Source: Nocardia miyunensis NBRC 108239 (GTDB lineage Bacteria > Actinomycetota > Actinomycetes > Mycobacteriales > Mycobacteriaceae). From it: a stretch of 64,000 nucleotides of DNA. The notes under the pieces are model-generated. The model was not told the DNA's origin. It did not search any database and saw only the letters and a program-made list of their open reading frames with translations. Positions 1-7,711 of this stretch are shown here, in pieces (position 1 is the stretch's first letter; each line of letters begins with the position of its first letter). Made by a program: the position numbers and the translations under genes. The DNA lies in assembly GCF_001613065.1 (NCBI RefSeq), contig NZ_BDBQ01000005.1:62001-126000 (forward strand), read 5' to 3'.

Positions 1-27
1 GAGGTTCAAATCCTCTCGCCTCCGCCA
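1..27 (+). tRNA. tRNA-Ser, 3' end only (cut by window start)
   Basis: Bases 1-16 form most of a T arm with the conserved TTCAAAT loop. They are followed by a 7-nt acceptor strand (17-23), discriminator G and an encoded CCA (25-27). The body of the tRNA lies before the window, so the anticodon cannot be read. Serine is inferred from the discriminator G, the resemblance of this 3' end to the other tRNA-Ser genes in the window, and the Ser-Arg tRNA pairing common in mycolate actinobacteria. Confidence 0.7.
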
Positions 28-62
28 CGTCCGGTCCGCCGGACACACAACTTGATACACCT

Positions 63-135
63 GCGCCCGTAGCTCAACGGATAGAGCATCTGACTACGGA
101 TCAGAAGGTTAGGGGTTCGAATCCCTTCGGGCGCG
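63..135 (+). tRNA. tRNA-Arg(ACG)
   Basis: The sequence folds into a complete cloverleaf of 73 nt. The acceptor strands GCGCCCG (63-69) and CGGGCGC (128-134) pair fully, and the anticodon stem 89-93/101-105 encloses the loop CTACGGA with anticodon ACG at 96-98. The T loop TTCGAAT is standard and the discriminator is G135. CCA is not encoded. It reads CGU (and, once A34 is deaminated to inosine by TadA, encoded at 20460, also CGC and CGA), so the tRNA and its editing enzyme are in the same window. Confidence 0.97.
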
Positions 136-146
136 CTTCAGGTCGG

Positions 147-180
147 AGGCCCCTTCGCTCAGCGCGGAGGGGCTTCTTTC
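147..180 (+). terminator. Intrinsic terminator after the tRNA pair
   Basis: A GC-rich stem of about 12 bp pairs 147-158 with 164-175 around a 5-nt loop and is followed by TCTTTC. It lies 12 nt beyond tRNA-Arg and probably ends the Ser-Arg tRNA transcript. Confidence 0.75.
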
Positions 181-926
181 GTGTCGTTGACGACACTATT
201 CGACGAGACAGCCCAGCCAGTTCATCGGGTAGCGGCACTGTGGACTTGGAGTTGCCGGTTTCAGGTCGTGCAGATCCGGGCTCCCGTCGGCCCGATAGAG
301 CGCCTGAGCGATATCGGCCGTGCCCGCAGCCAGGTCCGCATCCGTCCACCACCGCCCGAGGGCCTCATAACGTCGCAGCGCGATCGTCAACGCCACAGAC
401 CAAAGTGCGTGGAGCCGATGGTGTTTGGCGGTTTAGAGCTGTTTCGGAGCCCGCGCAGCACCGGGCGCACTCGGGATACAGCTTCGCCGGGTCCTTCGGA
501 TCCTGAGTCCGTTTGGCGTCCTTGCCTTGTGCGCAGCATTGCCACTGTGTTGCCAGCTTGGTCGGCTGCTACCGGATGGGCCCAGTCCCAGGGCGGGTCT
601 GACGCGCCGCCGAGCGGGTCTGACGCGCCGCGCCGCCCGCCTCTGCGAGCTCGGAACATTGAGGTGTGTCCGAGAGGTGGCAGAACCGAAATCCTCCGGT
701 GCTTCAACGCCCGCACGGCTTTGGCGTTGCTGCCGACACCGGAGTACGAGATACGCAGGGATTGTTGATCGGCGTGCCCGGAGCGGACAGCGGGATCAGG
801 CCGATGAAGTGCGTATTCGAAACGATCATGGACTCGGGTGATTGATCTCGGTGATGTCCTCCGCCGATAGTGGTCGTATTCCGGCGGAACATTGCCGGGA
901 AATTCATCGGATAGGAGGTGAATCGA
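181..926. other. Intergenic region between tRNA-Arg and the peptide cluster
   Basis: No convincing complete gene is seen. A minus-strand open stretch at 196-396 (66 codons, GTG start) has a plausible protein composition in its first 45 codons but no recognisable domain, and could be the remnant of a gene inserted next to the tRNA. Two copies of GGGTCTGACGCGCCGC lie in direct repeat near 596-630. Just before the peptide gene, TTGATC (842-847) and GATAGT (866-871) are 18 bp apart and could be a sigma-70-like promoter, but this is weak. The region is less regular in codon usage than the flanks, as expected for decayed or imported DNA. Confidence 0.4.
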
Positions 927-1046
927 ATGACTCACACCGTCAAGACGGCATTGCTGCAGGAATCGACCTGCAACCTGCAGCTGCCGGGCCCGGTATTCAG
1001 GAGCAAGCGTCCGCAGGTGGCTGCGGTATCCGCTGCGAAGAAGTAG
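927..1046 (+). CDS. Putative RiPP precursor peptide (39 aa)
   Basis: A short open frame starts at ATG 927 behind a strong ribosome binding site, AGGAGG at 913-918 with 8-nt spacing, and ends at TAG 1044-1046. The product has 39 residues, one cysteine (Cys15), a proline/glycine-containing middle (LPGPVF) and a basic C-terminus ending AAKK. No signal peptide or membrane segment is present. It directly precedes two SagB-like dehydrogenase genes, an Fe(II)/2-oxoglutarate oxygenase gene and an exporter gene, the usual position and size of a RiPP precursor. The sequence matches no precursor family I recognise. The role as a modified peptide is inferred from size, ribosome binding site and neighbours; a leader peptide for regulation is the main alternative. 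Confidence 0.72.
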   Translation: MTHTVKTALLQESTCNLQLPGPVFRSKRPQVAAVSAAKK

Positions 1047-1090
1047 TGGTCGTTTTCGGGATGCGGATACGTCCGCATCCCGAAACCACT
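1045..1090 (+). promoter_or_regulatory. Strong hairpin between peptide gene and enzyme genes
   Basis: Bases 1054-1067 and 1072-1085 are perfectly complementary (14 bp) around a TACG tetraloop. A further 5 bp, 1045-1049 with 1086-1090, extends the stem across an asymmetric bulge and overlaps the peptide's stop codon. There is no T tract after it, so it is not a classical terminator. In many RiPP operons a hairpin in this position causes partial termination or protects the 5' mRNA, so that the precursor is made in excess over the enzymes; that role is inferred here. Confidence 0.8.
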
Positions 1091-1105
1091 GGAAGAGGAA
1101 TAGCT

Positions 1106-2071
1106 GTGTACCGCCGTAATCCGAGTAGTATCGTGTTCGAGCACGACGGCAATTGGTGGATAGAGTCGACGACGCGGCGTGCCGCCGTGGACGTTTCCGA
1201 GAAAACTGGTGCGGCCATCGCCCAACTCCGCGCTGATATGGATGTCGCTGCTTTCGAACTGGAAGCATTGGATGACCTGAACCGTCTGATCGACGAGGGC
1301 ATCCTGGTCGGGTCCGAGGACGCGGGAGCCGGAATGTGCGGCTACCATGCGGCGACGCGTGACCACCCGTTCCTCGATATGTCGACCGGTATGGCGGCGC
1401 GGATCACAGACGCCATGATCATGGGGGGATACGTCGAGGCCGACGACTATCCACCGGTGTACCTCGATATCGAGCACCACGGATCGATCCGGCTCGAGGA
1501 TGCGGCGGACCTCGGAATCGATGAACTGCGGAATTCCGATCTGTATCAGTTTTCACTGATTCTCTCCGGGACTCTCGGCGTCCGTCGCCGCCAGCCGCAT
1601 TACTATGATCCTCGCACGGAGTATCACCAGGTCGAACTGGTTCAGAAATCGATTCCCTCCGGAGGCGGCAGGCATCCGACCGAGCTGTTCGTGGAGGTGC
1701 TGCGGTCGCCTGTGATTCCGAGCGGTAAATATCATTACCAACCGCGAACGAATACCCTGGACCGATTGTCTCCGGATGCCTTCCAGCGGGCTGACTCGGT
1801 GTCGGAAGATTCCGGGGCCGATTGGGTCGTCCGGCTGTACCTGGCCTCGGCGGTTCGGCGAGCGATGTTCAGATATCGGGATCCGCGAAGTTTTCGCGCG
1901 ATTCTCGTAGATCTCGGTCATGCAGATGCGCAGTTCGCCGCGCTGTCCGCCTACTGTAACTGGCGTTATCGGTCCGGTCTGAATGTCCGGATGAATTTCG
2001 CGACCGTTGCGGACGACGAATCCACGGATCTGCCGCTTCTGATGACCGGACTACTCGAAGGTTGGTCATGA
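1106..2071 (+). CDS. SagB-type dehydrogenase-like protein (nitroreductase fold)
   Basis: The 321-residue product belongs to the SagB/McbC branch of FMN-dependent nitroreductases, which oxidise azolines to azoles in thiazole/oxazole-modified peptides. Residues 1-75 resemble the N-terminal winged-helix-like domain of the branch. The hallmark SGGGRHPTELFV lies near residues 190-201, and a C-terminal nitroreductase segment has a DLGHADAQFAAL helix. The usual N-terminal FMN-phosphate motif (R-R-S-x-R) is not evident; its counterpart reads ELRNSDLY. GTG 1106 is chosen because it follows GAAGAGGAA and the 1045-1090 hairpin. The frame stays open further upstream, but that would override the hairpin and the peptide gene. 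The stop overlaps the next start (ATGA). The substrate is inferred to be the 927-1046 peptide. Confidence 0.82.
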   Translation: MYRRNPSSIVFEHDGNWWIESTTRRAAVDVSEKTGAAIAQLRADMDVAAFELEALDDLNRLIDEGILVGSEDAGAGMCGYHAATRDHPFLDMSTGMAARITDAMIMGGYVEADDYPPVYLDIEHHGSIRLEDAADLGIDELRNSDLYQFSLILSGTLGVRRRQPHYYDPRTEYHQVELVQKSIPSGGGRHPTELFVEVLRSPVIPSGKYHYQPRTNTLDRLSPDAFQRADSVSEDSGADWVVRLYLASAVRRAMFRYRDPRSFRAILVDLGHADAQFAALSAYCNWRYRSGLNVRMNFATVADDESTDLPLLMTGLLEGWS

Positions 2072-2763
2072 TACGAGTCCACAGTACGGCTGGAAATTGG
2101 ACGGTCCCCGAACTCTGGTCCAAGCACAACTGGGAACGTCCGTACGGCTTCCTTCGCGCAGTGGAATCGGCCTGCGCGACCGAACCCCCTGATATCCGTC
2201 ACCACGATTACCTGTTCGACAAGCTGAGTTCCGGATTCGACTGCAAACGCAGCCTGCGGCGCCGGAGCCTGACGAAAACCGCGGATCGCGGAATATCCAA
2301 CGCAGATGCGCGGATTCTGATTCGCAGCCTCTATGCCGCCCTGGTCCACGAGCCGAACCTGTTCGCCGGCCTCGTAACCGTCGATGTGGGTGACTGGCCG
2401 GACGGCTGCTGGCTGGTGGATCACAGCCCGCGGGCCTTGGTTCGGCGCTCGGAATCGTTCGACGCCGCTGGTGTGAGCCGGTTGCTCCAGGGGCAGGCGT
2501 GGTCGGCTGGGCCGGGACTGGGCGTGGTGCTCGGGCTCGACGCGGAGTCGGCGAGCGGAGGCGATCTGGGATATGCCGAAGCCCTCGTGGGATGCGGTCG
2601 AGTGGGACATGCGCTGGTGCTCGAGGCACTGCAACTGAACCTGGTCACGCGGATGACGCCGGCGGTACACGAGTCGACTGCCGCGGAAATGTTCGGTCTC
2701 CATCCCGCCGCGGATGCGTTGTACTTTCTGCGGATCGCACATCCGTACCGGGACTCCCGATGA
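2068..2763 (+). CDS. Second SagB/nitroreductase-like protein
   Basis: This 231-residue protein starts at an ATG that shares ATGA with the upstream stop, so it should be translationally coupled to the gene at 1106. The N-terminal third contains CKRSLRRRSLTK, like the arginine-rich FMN-contact motif of SagB proteins, followed by a helix of the type seen before the active-site strand. The C-terminal part (GYAEALVGCGRVGHALVLEA) matches the FMN-side helix of nitroreductases. The P-S-G-G-x-x-H-P segment that is clear in the upstream protein is missing. The pair may therefore form a heterodimer with complementary half-sites. Membership of the fold is fairly clear; activity is unknown. Confidence 0.7.
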   Translation: MIRVHSTAGNWTVPELWSKHNWERPYGFLRAVESACATEPPDIRHHDYLFDKLSSGFDCKRSLRRRSLTKTADRGISNADARILIRSLYAALVHEPNLFAGLVTVDVGDWPDGCWLVDHSPRALVRRSESFDAAGVSRLLQGQAWSAGPGLGVVLGLDAESASGGDLGYAEALVGCGRVGHALVLEALQLNLVTRMTPAVHESTAAEMFGLHPAADALYFLRIAHPYRDSR

Positions 2764-3755
2764 GTTCGCGGGTCCTCGCGCGCTGGGGCTCGGCACGAGA
2801 TCAGTTGGAGGCCGACGGGTTTTGTCTTCTTCGCCAGCTGCTGCCGGGGGACACCTCGAGGGAGATCGGAGCCGAGGTCACCGCGGCTCTGGTCGGTGCC
2901 CGACTGAGTGACGGCTCCGAGACAGCATCCGGGCAACCGGCGTATCTGGAACGGACCGACTCGATAGTTCCCCCGGATCTCGCCGGGGTGGCCAGGAGTG
3001 AAATCCTGGAGAAGCTGTTCCATACGCCGGAATTCCTTGAATGTGCGGCGTCGCTGCTTACGATCGATATCGATGATCTGTTCGTGCACCCGAATAAATA
3101 CCTGCGTGCGGTGCCGCCGATAGAATCCGATCTGCATTATCCTGCGGGAGTCCATCAAGACTATCCCGAGTTGCAGGGAAGTTTACGTCAACTGGCATTC
3201 TGGATTCCATTTTTCCAGGTGGACTCGGAAAGCGGAACCTTGCCGGTATATCCCACCGGGGGTGTGCGAAGAATACTCCCCTTGACTCTCGCCGACAATC
3301 CATCGGGCTGGGCGACGGACGGATCCTGTCTACCGCATCCGGTGGTCGCGGAATTAGCCCCGGGTGACGCCTTGGTCTTCCATACGCTCACCCCGCACGG
3401 TGGTTCGGAGAATCGCGGTGCGGGCTGGCGCGCCAGCGTCGAGTGCCGGGTGCAGCCCCTTGCCGATTCGATTATCGAGGGGAACATGCAACCCATCTTC
3501 TCGCCGAGCTGGGATGCTCACTATCGTGGATGGCGAGAATATGCCGGTTACTGGTATGATCGGCATCCGCCTGTAGTTCCGCACGATCCGACGTGGGAAC
3601 GCTGGCGTGATGTGGAGGCTGTCAAGGAGGGGCGTCGAGGAAATATCCGCGCTTATACCGGCCTCATGATCGCAAGCGAATTCGGGAAAAGTGCGCCGAT
3701 CCGTGACGAGGCACGTGAGTTGCTCGATGAATGGCGGCAGATTGGACTGATATGA
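2760..3755 (+). CDS. Phytanoyl-CoA dioxygenase-like Fe(II)/2-oxoglutarate oxygenase
   Basis: The 331-residue product has the PhyH-family layout: an N-terminal DGFCLLRQLL segment, the metal-binding H-x-D in GVHQDYPELQGS (about residues 131-142), and a distal histidine with a downstream arginine in HTLTPHGGSENRGAGWRASV. Such enzymes use Fe(II), O2 and 2-oxoglutarate to hydroxylate, desaturate or halogenate small molecules and peptides. The retained aspartate argues for hydroxylation or desaturation over halogenation. The ATG at 2760 overlaps the upstream stop as ATGA. Its place between SagB-like enzymes and an exporter suggests that it tailors the cluster's peptide, which is an inference. Confidence 0.85.
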   Translation: MSSRVLARWGSARDQLEADGFCLLRQLLPGDTSREIGAEVTAALVGARLSDGSETASGQPAYLERTDSIVPPDLAGVARSEILEKLFHTPEFLECAASLLTIDIDDLFVHPNKYLRAVPPIESDLHYPAGVHQDYPELQGSLRQLAFWIPFFQVDSESGTLPVYPTGGVRRILPLTLADNPSGWATDGSCLPHPVVAELAPGDALVFHTLTPHGGSENRGAGWRASVECRVQPLADSIIEGNMQPIFSPSWDAHYRGWREYAGYWYDRHPPVVPHDPTWERWRDVEAVKEGRRGNIRAYTGLMIASEFGKSAPIRDEARELLDEWRQIGLI

Positions 3756-5071
3756 ACTCGGTGTTTCGTCGCAGGTTCATCGGTTCGGATTTTCTTCTGC
3801 TGTGGTTCGCGCAGGCGGGGTCCTCGTTCGGGGAGTTCTTGTTCGCCGCGACCGCTACCGTGTGGGTGGCGACCGGCCTGTTTCCGCACAGTGCACATCT
3901 GCCGACTTTCATGGCGCTGATCGTGTTGTCGGCCACTGTTCCGCGGATTGTGGTTGCGCCGATTGCCGGTGTGCTGGTCGATCGGTGGAATGTTCGATAT
4001 ACGATGGTCGTCAGTGATGCGGCTCGCGTGTTGTGCTATACGGTTCTGCTGATTGTGGTCGAGTGGGAATCCGGATCCGACGCGGTGCGGTACTGGGCGG
4101 CCTTGATCGTTTTGACGTCGGGTAACGTGTCCGCCCAATTCTTCAATCCTGCTCGTGCGGCGTTGATGCAGGTGGTCATTCCCGAAGAGCGGCGGGTGGA
4201 GGCGGCCAGTACGAGTATGTTCGCGTTGACGGGCGTCGCCATGGCCGCGACGGCGCTCGGTCCGATTTCCTATGCGGTGCTCGGGGTAGCGGCATCTATT
4301 TCCGTGTGTATCGGGGCGTACGGGTTATCGCTGTTGATGACCTGTCTCACCGAGAATCGATCGGTTCGCGCGGACGATCCTCCGGGGCATTTCTGGTCCG
4401 AGTTCGTCGGCGGGTTTCGAACGGCCTGGGCGAGTGCGCCGCTGCGGATGGTTCTGATCGGTGTCCTGCTGTACGGATTCTCGCTCGGAATAAACAATAC
4501 GGCGTTGAGTCTGTACGGCTTGAAGACCCTGCATCTCGAACCGAAACAATACGGTCTGCTGTCGATGATGTTTCCAGCCGGAAATCTTGTCGCCAGCATC
4601 TCGGGGGTCCGGCTGGTGAAGCGATACGGCCAGCATCGTGTCTATGTGCTGTCATTGATCGGATTGGGTGTCGGGTACGGCGTCTACGGCTTGGTGCGTT
4701 CGGTCCCGGTGGCCTTCGTGACGATGTTCGGGTGCGGCTTGGTGTTCTCGCTGTACGTGCTGTGTCAGGGGCCGATTCTGCAGGAGGCCACCCCGGCCGG
4801 ATACATGGGCCGGATCACCGCGATCAGTACTCCCGCCATGGCACTGGCCTCGGCTGTCGGTACGGTCGCGGTCTCTCAGTTGCTGGGGCTGCTCATCAGC
4901 CCTGGTTCGGGCTCCTCGCGAGCTGTCGCGGATCCCTACGGCACGATGATCGCGGTCGGCGCCGGGATCATGCTGGTCGGTGGCGTAGTGATGTTCGCGG
5001 CCCAGCGGAAACGCCCGCCCGATTCCGATCCCGCGGAGCGGTCCGCAACCGCGACATCCACTTCGGGATAG
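3752..5071 (+). CDS. MFS transporter, probable exporter of the cluster product
   Basis: The 439-residue protein has about 12 hydrophobic segments and resembles drug/macrolide efflux members of the major facilitator superfamily. Signs are the VDRWNVR loop between TM2 and TM3, FNPARAALMQVVIPEE after TM4, and a repeat of the fold in the second half. It starts at ATG 3752, again overlapping the upstream stop (ATGA), so peptide-modifying enzymes and transporter are one translational unit. Its likely job is export of the finished product and self-protection. It ends 20 bp before the convergent yczE-like gene. Confidence 0.88.
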   Translation: MNSVFRRRFIGSDFLLLWFAQAGSSFGEFLFAATATVWVATGLFPHSAHLPTFMALIVLSATVPRIVVAPIAGVLVDRWNVRYTMVVSDAARVLCYTVLLIVVEWESGSDAVRYWAALIVLTSGNVSAQFFNPARAALMQVVIPEERRVEAASTSMFALTGVAMAATALGPISYAVLGVAASISVCIGAYGLSLLMTCLTENRSVRADDPPGHFWSEFVGGFRTAWASAPLRMVLIGVLLYGFSLGINNTALSLYGLKTLHLEPKQYGLLSMMFPAGNLVASISGVRLVKRYGQHRVYVLSLIGLGVGYGVYGLVRSVPVAFVTMFGCGLVFSLYVLCQGPILQEATPAGYMGRITAISTPAMALASAVGTVAVSQLLGLLISPGSGSSRAVADPYGTMIAVGAGIMLVGGVVMFAAQRKRPPDSDPAERSATATSTSG

Positions 5072-5091
5072 ATCGGCTCGCCCTGGTATTC

Positions 5092-5769
5092 CTATGTCCT
5101 GCTGGGGATTTCGACGGCGACCCGCGGTAGGAAGTAACCGACGAGGGGGCCCATGGTTACTGCGATGAGTACGGTGCCGATGCCGACGGTGCCGCCCAGG
5201 AGCCAGCCGGTGGCGGCGACGGTGACTTCGATGACGGTGCGGATCAACGGGATCGGTTTGCGGGTCAGTCGGACCAGCCCGGTCATGAGGCCGTCGCGTG
5301 GTCCGGCGCCGAATTGTGCGCCGAGGTAGAGGGCGTCGAAGAATGCCAGGCCGACGGTTCCGGCGATCAGGTAGAGCGCTCGGACTTCGATGTCGGGTGG
5401 GTTGGGAATTATTCGCGCTGTCGCGTCGGCGGCGATGCCGATGAGTACGACGTTGAGAAGTGTGCCCAGGCCGGGGAGTTCGCGCATCGGGATCCACGCG
5501 ACGAGCACGGCGAGGGCGATGAGATTGGTTGCGGTACCGAAAGAGATTCCGGTGGATCTGGAGATTCCTTCGGTGAGCACGCTCCAACTGGCTGCGCCCA
5601 ACCCGGAGCTGACCAGCACCATCACCGACGCGCCGTAACCGATCAGCCCTGCCAGCAGTTGCGGGAATCTGCGCAGCTTCCGTCCGGCGCGCAGTTGCTC
5701 GGCAGCGTTCATGCGACGGAGGACGAATCGATCGCCGTGATCGGAGGCCGGGAGCTGGGATGGAGTCAC
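5092..5769 (-). CDS. YczE/YyaS/YitT-family membrane protein
   Basis: The 225-residue product has about five to six hydrophobic segments and the layout of the YczE family of integral membrane proteins, whose transport substrate is not established. It is divergent from the MocR-type regulator at 5831, the standard yczE-yczR arrangement, so the 61-bp gap between them should hold the regulator's operator. An alternative internal start, MNAAEQLRAG at 5712, would shorten the N-terminus by 19 residues and widen that gap. Confidence 0.85.
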   Translation of the reverse strand: MTPSQLPASDHGDRFVLRRMNAAEQLRAGRKLRRFPQLLAGLIGYGASVMVLVSSGLGAASWSVLTEGISRSTGISFGTATNLIALAVLVAWIPMRELPGLGTLLNVVLIGIAADATARIIPNPPDIEVRALYLIAGTVGLAFFDALYLGAQFGAGPRDGLMTGLVRLTRKPIPLIRTVIEVTVAATGWLLGGTVGIGTVLIAVTMGPLVGYFLPRVAVEIPSRT

Positions 5770-5830
5770 CGGCCCATCCTCGGCCGATTCTGGTATGTAA
5801 TTCCATAGCCAGATTTGCGATGCTGGTTCG

Positions 5831-7222
5831 ATGAAGATCAGCGCATCGGTGGTGGCGCAGATGCTGGGCTCGTGGGACGCAGGGCCGGGCCCGGCGCATC
5901 AACGCCTGTCGGACCGGCTGCGGTTGCTGGTGCTGGATGGACGCCTGGTGCTGGATGCGGCCTTGCCGAGCGAGCGGGATCTGGCGCTCGCCCTGAGGGT
6001 GAGCCGCACGACGGTCGGCACCGCCTATCGGTCGCTCGCCGACGCGCAGTTCATCGACACCCGACCGCGATCCCGGGCCGTCGTTCGGCTGCCCGACGAT
6101 CCGATGCCGCACCGCCGGGCCGCGTCATCGGCTCCGACGATCGATCTGTCGTTCGCCGCACCGGCCGCGCCCGGCCCGATACTGCACCGCGCTTTCGCCA
6201 CTGCGCTGGAACGACTGCCCCGCTATTTCGACCGTCGAGGGTACGAGCGCGACGGGGTTGTCGAACTCCGGGAATCCGTCGCGCGGTGGTACGCCGGGCG
6301 CGGACTTGCGACGCGGCCGAATCAGATCATGATCACCAACGGGGCCCTGCACGCCGTCGCCTTGATCGCCCGCACTCTGGTCCGGCCCGGCGACCGCGTC
6401 GTGATCGATCATCCGACCTATCCGCACGCGATCCGGGCGTTCACCGACGCCCGCGCTCGCCTCGTTCCGGTCGCGCTCGAACCCGACGGCTGGAATGCCG
6501 GACAACTCCGCGTCGCCGGCCGGGGTGCGGCGATGGCCTATCTCATTCCCGATTTCCACAACCCGACCGGGCAGTGCATGCCCGCTCGGGTGCGGCGAGG
6601 CCTGGAACTCGAATGCCCGATCGTGGTCGATGAGACGATGGCGGATCTGGCCATCGATCTGCCCCGGCCGGTCGCGTTCGCGGCCGATCACCCGGACGCG
6701 ATCAGTATCGGGTCGACGTCCAAGAGCATCTGGGGCGGCCTGCGCATCGGATGGATCCGCGCCAGGCCATCGATCCTGAACCGCCTGTCCCAGATGCGTC
6801 CCGGCACCGACCTGGGCACCCCGATCCTGGAACAACTGGCCGCGAGCGTGCTGCTCGACAGCCTCCACACCCACCTACCCGACCGGGTCGATCTACTTCG
6901 GGCACAGCGCCAGGCGTTGTATAACGCACTGGCCCAACACCTTCCGGACTGGACGGTGCCGATCCCGCCGGGCGGGTTGTCGTTCTGGGTCGCTCTGGGC
7001 GATCCGATCAGCTCGCGATTGGCCGCGATCGCACCCGACTACGGCATCACCCTCGCCGCTGGGCCGCGATTCGGCATCGGCGGCGCGTTCGAACGTCATG
7101 TGCGCCTGCCCTATTCACTGCCAGAGGAAGATTTCGCTGCAGCGGTCGAGCAGTTGGCCGCGGCTCACCGAGCTGTCCTGCGTGGCGAACGCGGGAAACA
7201 CAAGCCGTCGACAGTTGCATGA
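5831..7222 (+). CDS. MocR-family PLP-dependent transcriptional regulator (YczR-like)
   Basis: The 463-residue protein joins a GntR-type winged helix to an aminotransferase-fold domain. The winged helix covers about residues 15-85, including LPSERDLALALRVSRTTV. The aminotransferase domain holds PDFHNPTGQ, the aspartate in VDETMADL and the PLP lysine in SIGSTSKSIWGGLRIGW. MocR regulators sense PLP or an amino-acid adduct and control a divergent gene, here the YczE-type membrane protein. The start follows a 61-bp divergent spacer. The end is about 40 bp from the convergent small secreted-protein gene. Confidence 0.92.
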   Translation: MKISASVVAQMLGSWDAGPGPAHQRLSDRLRLLVLDGRLVLDAALPSERDLALALRVSRTTVGTAYRSLADAQFIDTRPRSRAVVRLPDDPMPHRRAASSAPTIDLSFAAPAAPGPILHRAFATALERLPRYFDRRGYERDGVVELRESVARWYAGRGLATRPNQIMITNGALHAVALIARTLVRPGDRVVIDHPTYPHAIRAFTDARARLVPVALEPDGWNAGQLRVAGRGAAMAYLIPDFHNPTGQCMPARVRRGLELECPIVVDETMADLAIDLPRPVAFAADHPDAISIGSTSKSIWGGLRIGWIRARPSILNRLSQMRPGTDLGTPILEQLAASVLLDSLHTHLPDRVDLLRAQRQALYNALAQHLPDWTVPIPPGGLSFWVALGDPISSRLAAIAPDYGITLAAGPRFGIGGAFERHVRLPYSLPEEDFAAAVEQLAAAHRAVLRGERGKHKPSTVA

Positions 7223-7260
7223 AAAATGTTCGTCAGCAACATGTTTGATGTCATGAACGC

Positions 7261-7488
7261 TCAGAAGCAGTAGGGGAACTTGCATTTCATCGGGTCGTCC
7301 GGGCCGAAGATGGCGAGGATCAGGCCGTTGATGATCGTGTCGGCTACTCCCGAGCCGGTATTGAACTCTATTTCATGTGCGGCGACGTTGCGGTTTGCGA
7401 CAGCGCCCGCGGTCACATCCGCGGATGCCGTCGCCGGTGCGGCGATCAGCACACCGATCATCGTCGCCAGCAGGACCTTCCGGGGCAT
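7261..7488 (-). CDS. Small secreted protein (75 aa)
   Basis: The product begins with a clear Sec signal peptide (MPRKVLLATMIGVLIAAPAT, cleavage probably after ASA at residues 21-23), leaving a mature chain of about 52 residues. That chain has an aliphatic segment (TIINGLILAIFG) and two C-terminal cysteines in KCKFPYCF, which could form a disulphide. No family is recognised. Small exported proteins of this design are common in nocardiae, with unknown roles. Confidence 0.7.
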   Translation of the reverse strand: MPRKVLLATMIGVLIAAPATASADVTAGAVANRNVAAHEIEFNTGSGVADTIINGLILAIFGPDDPMKCKFPYCF

Positions 7489-7711
7489 AGTGCCGCCTTT
7501 CGCTATTCGCTCGAGCGCATCGGGAGCCTAGTGAGGAGGTCGCCGGTGAGGGGCCGTAGGAATGACGCGGGCGACGTTCTCAGGAAAAACTCAGGATATG
7601 CACAGTATCGCCGATGGGTATACCCCGGCCACCTGAACCCTTGTTATGTGCCATCAATCGGCGGTATGTTACATAGAACAATGGCATGGTTTGCTGCGCG
7701 GAAGGACCGCC

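Noticed and set aside
803..845. A second precursor peptide of 13 codons before 927
   Set aside because: No ribosome binding site, very short, and no similarity to the 39-residue peptide.
842..1105. Upstream in-frame extension of the first SagB-like gene
   Set aside because: It would run through the peptide gene and hairpin and lacks a ribosome binding site; the GTG at 1106 has one.
387..1268. Long minus-strand frame of 293 codons covering the peptide gene
   Set aside because: It is Arg/Ser/Pro-rich, shows no domain, and overlaps the supported peptide and SagB-like genes in the opposite frame.
4652..6112. 486-codon minus-strand frame across the MFS, YczE and MocR genes
   Set aside because: Composition is Arg/His/Pro-rich antisense shadow; three well-recognised genes lie in other frames.
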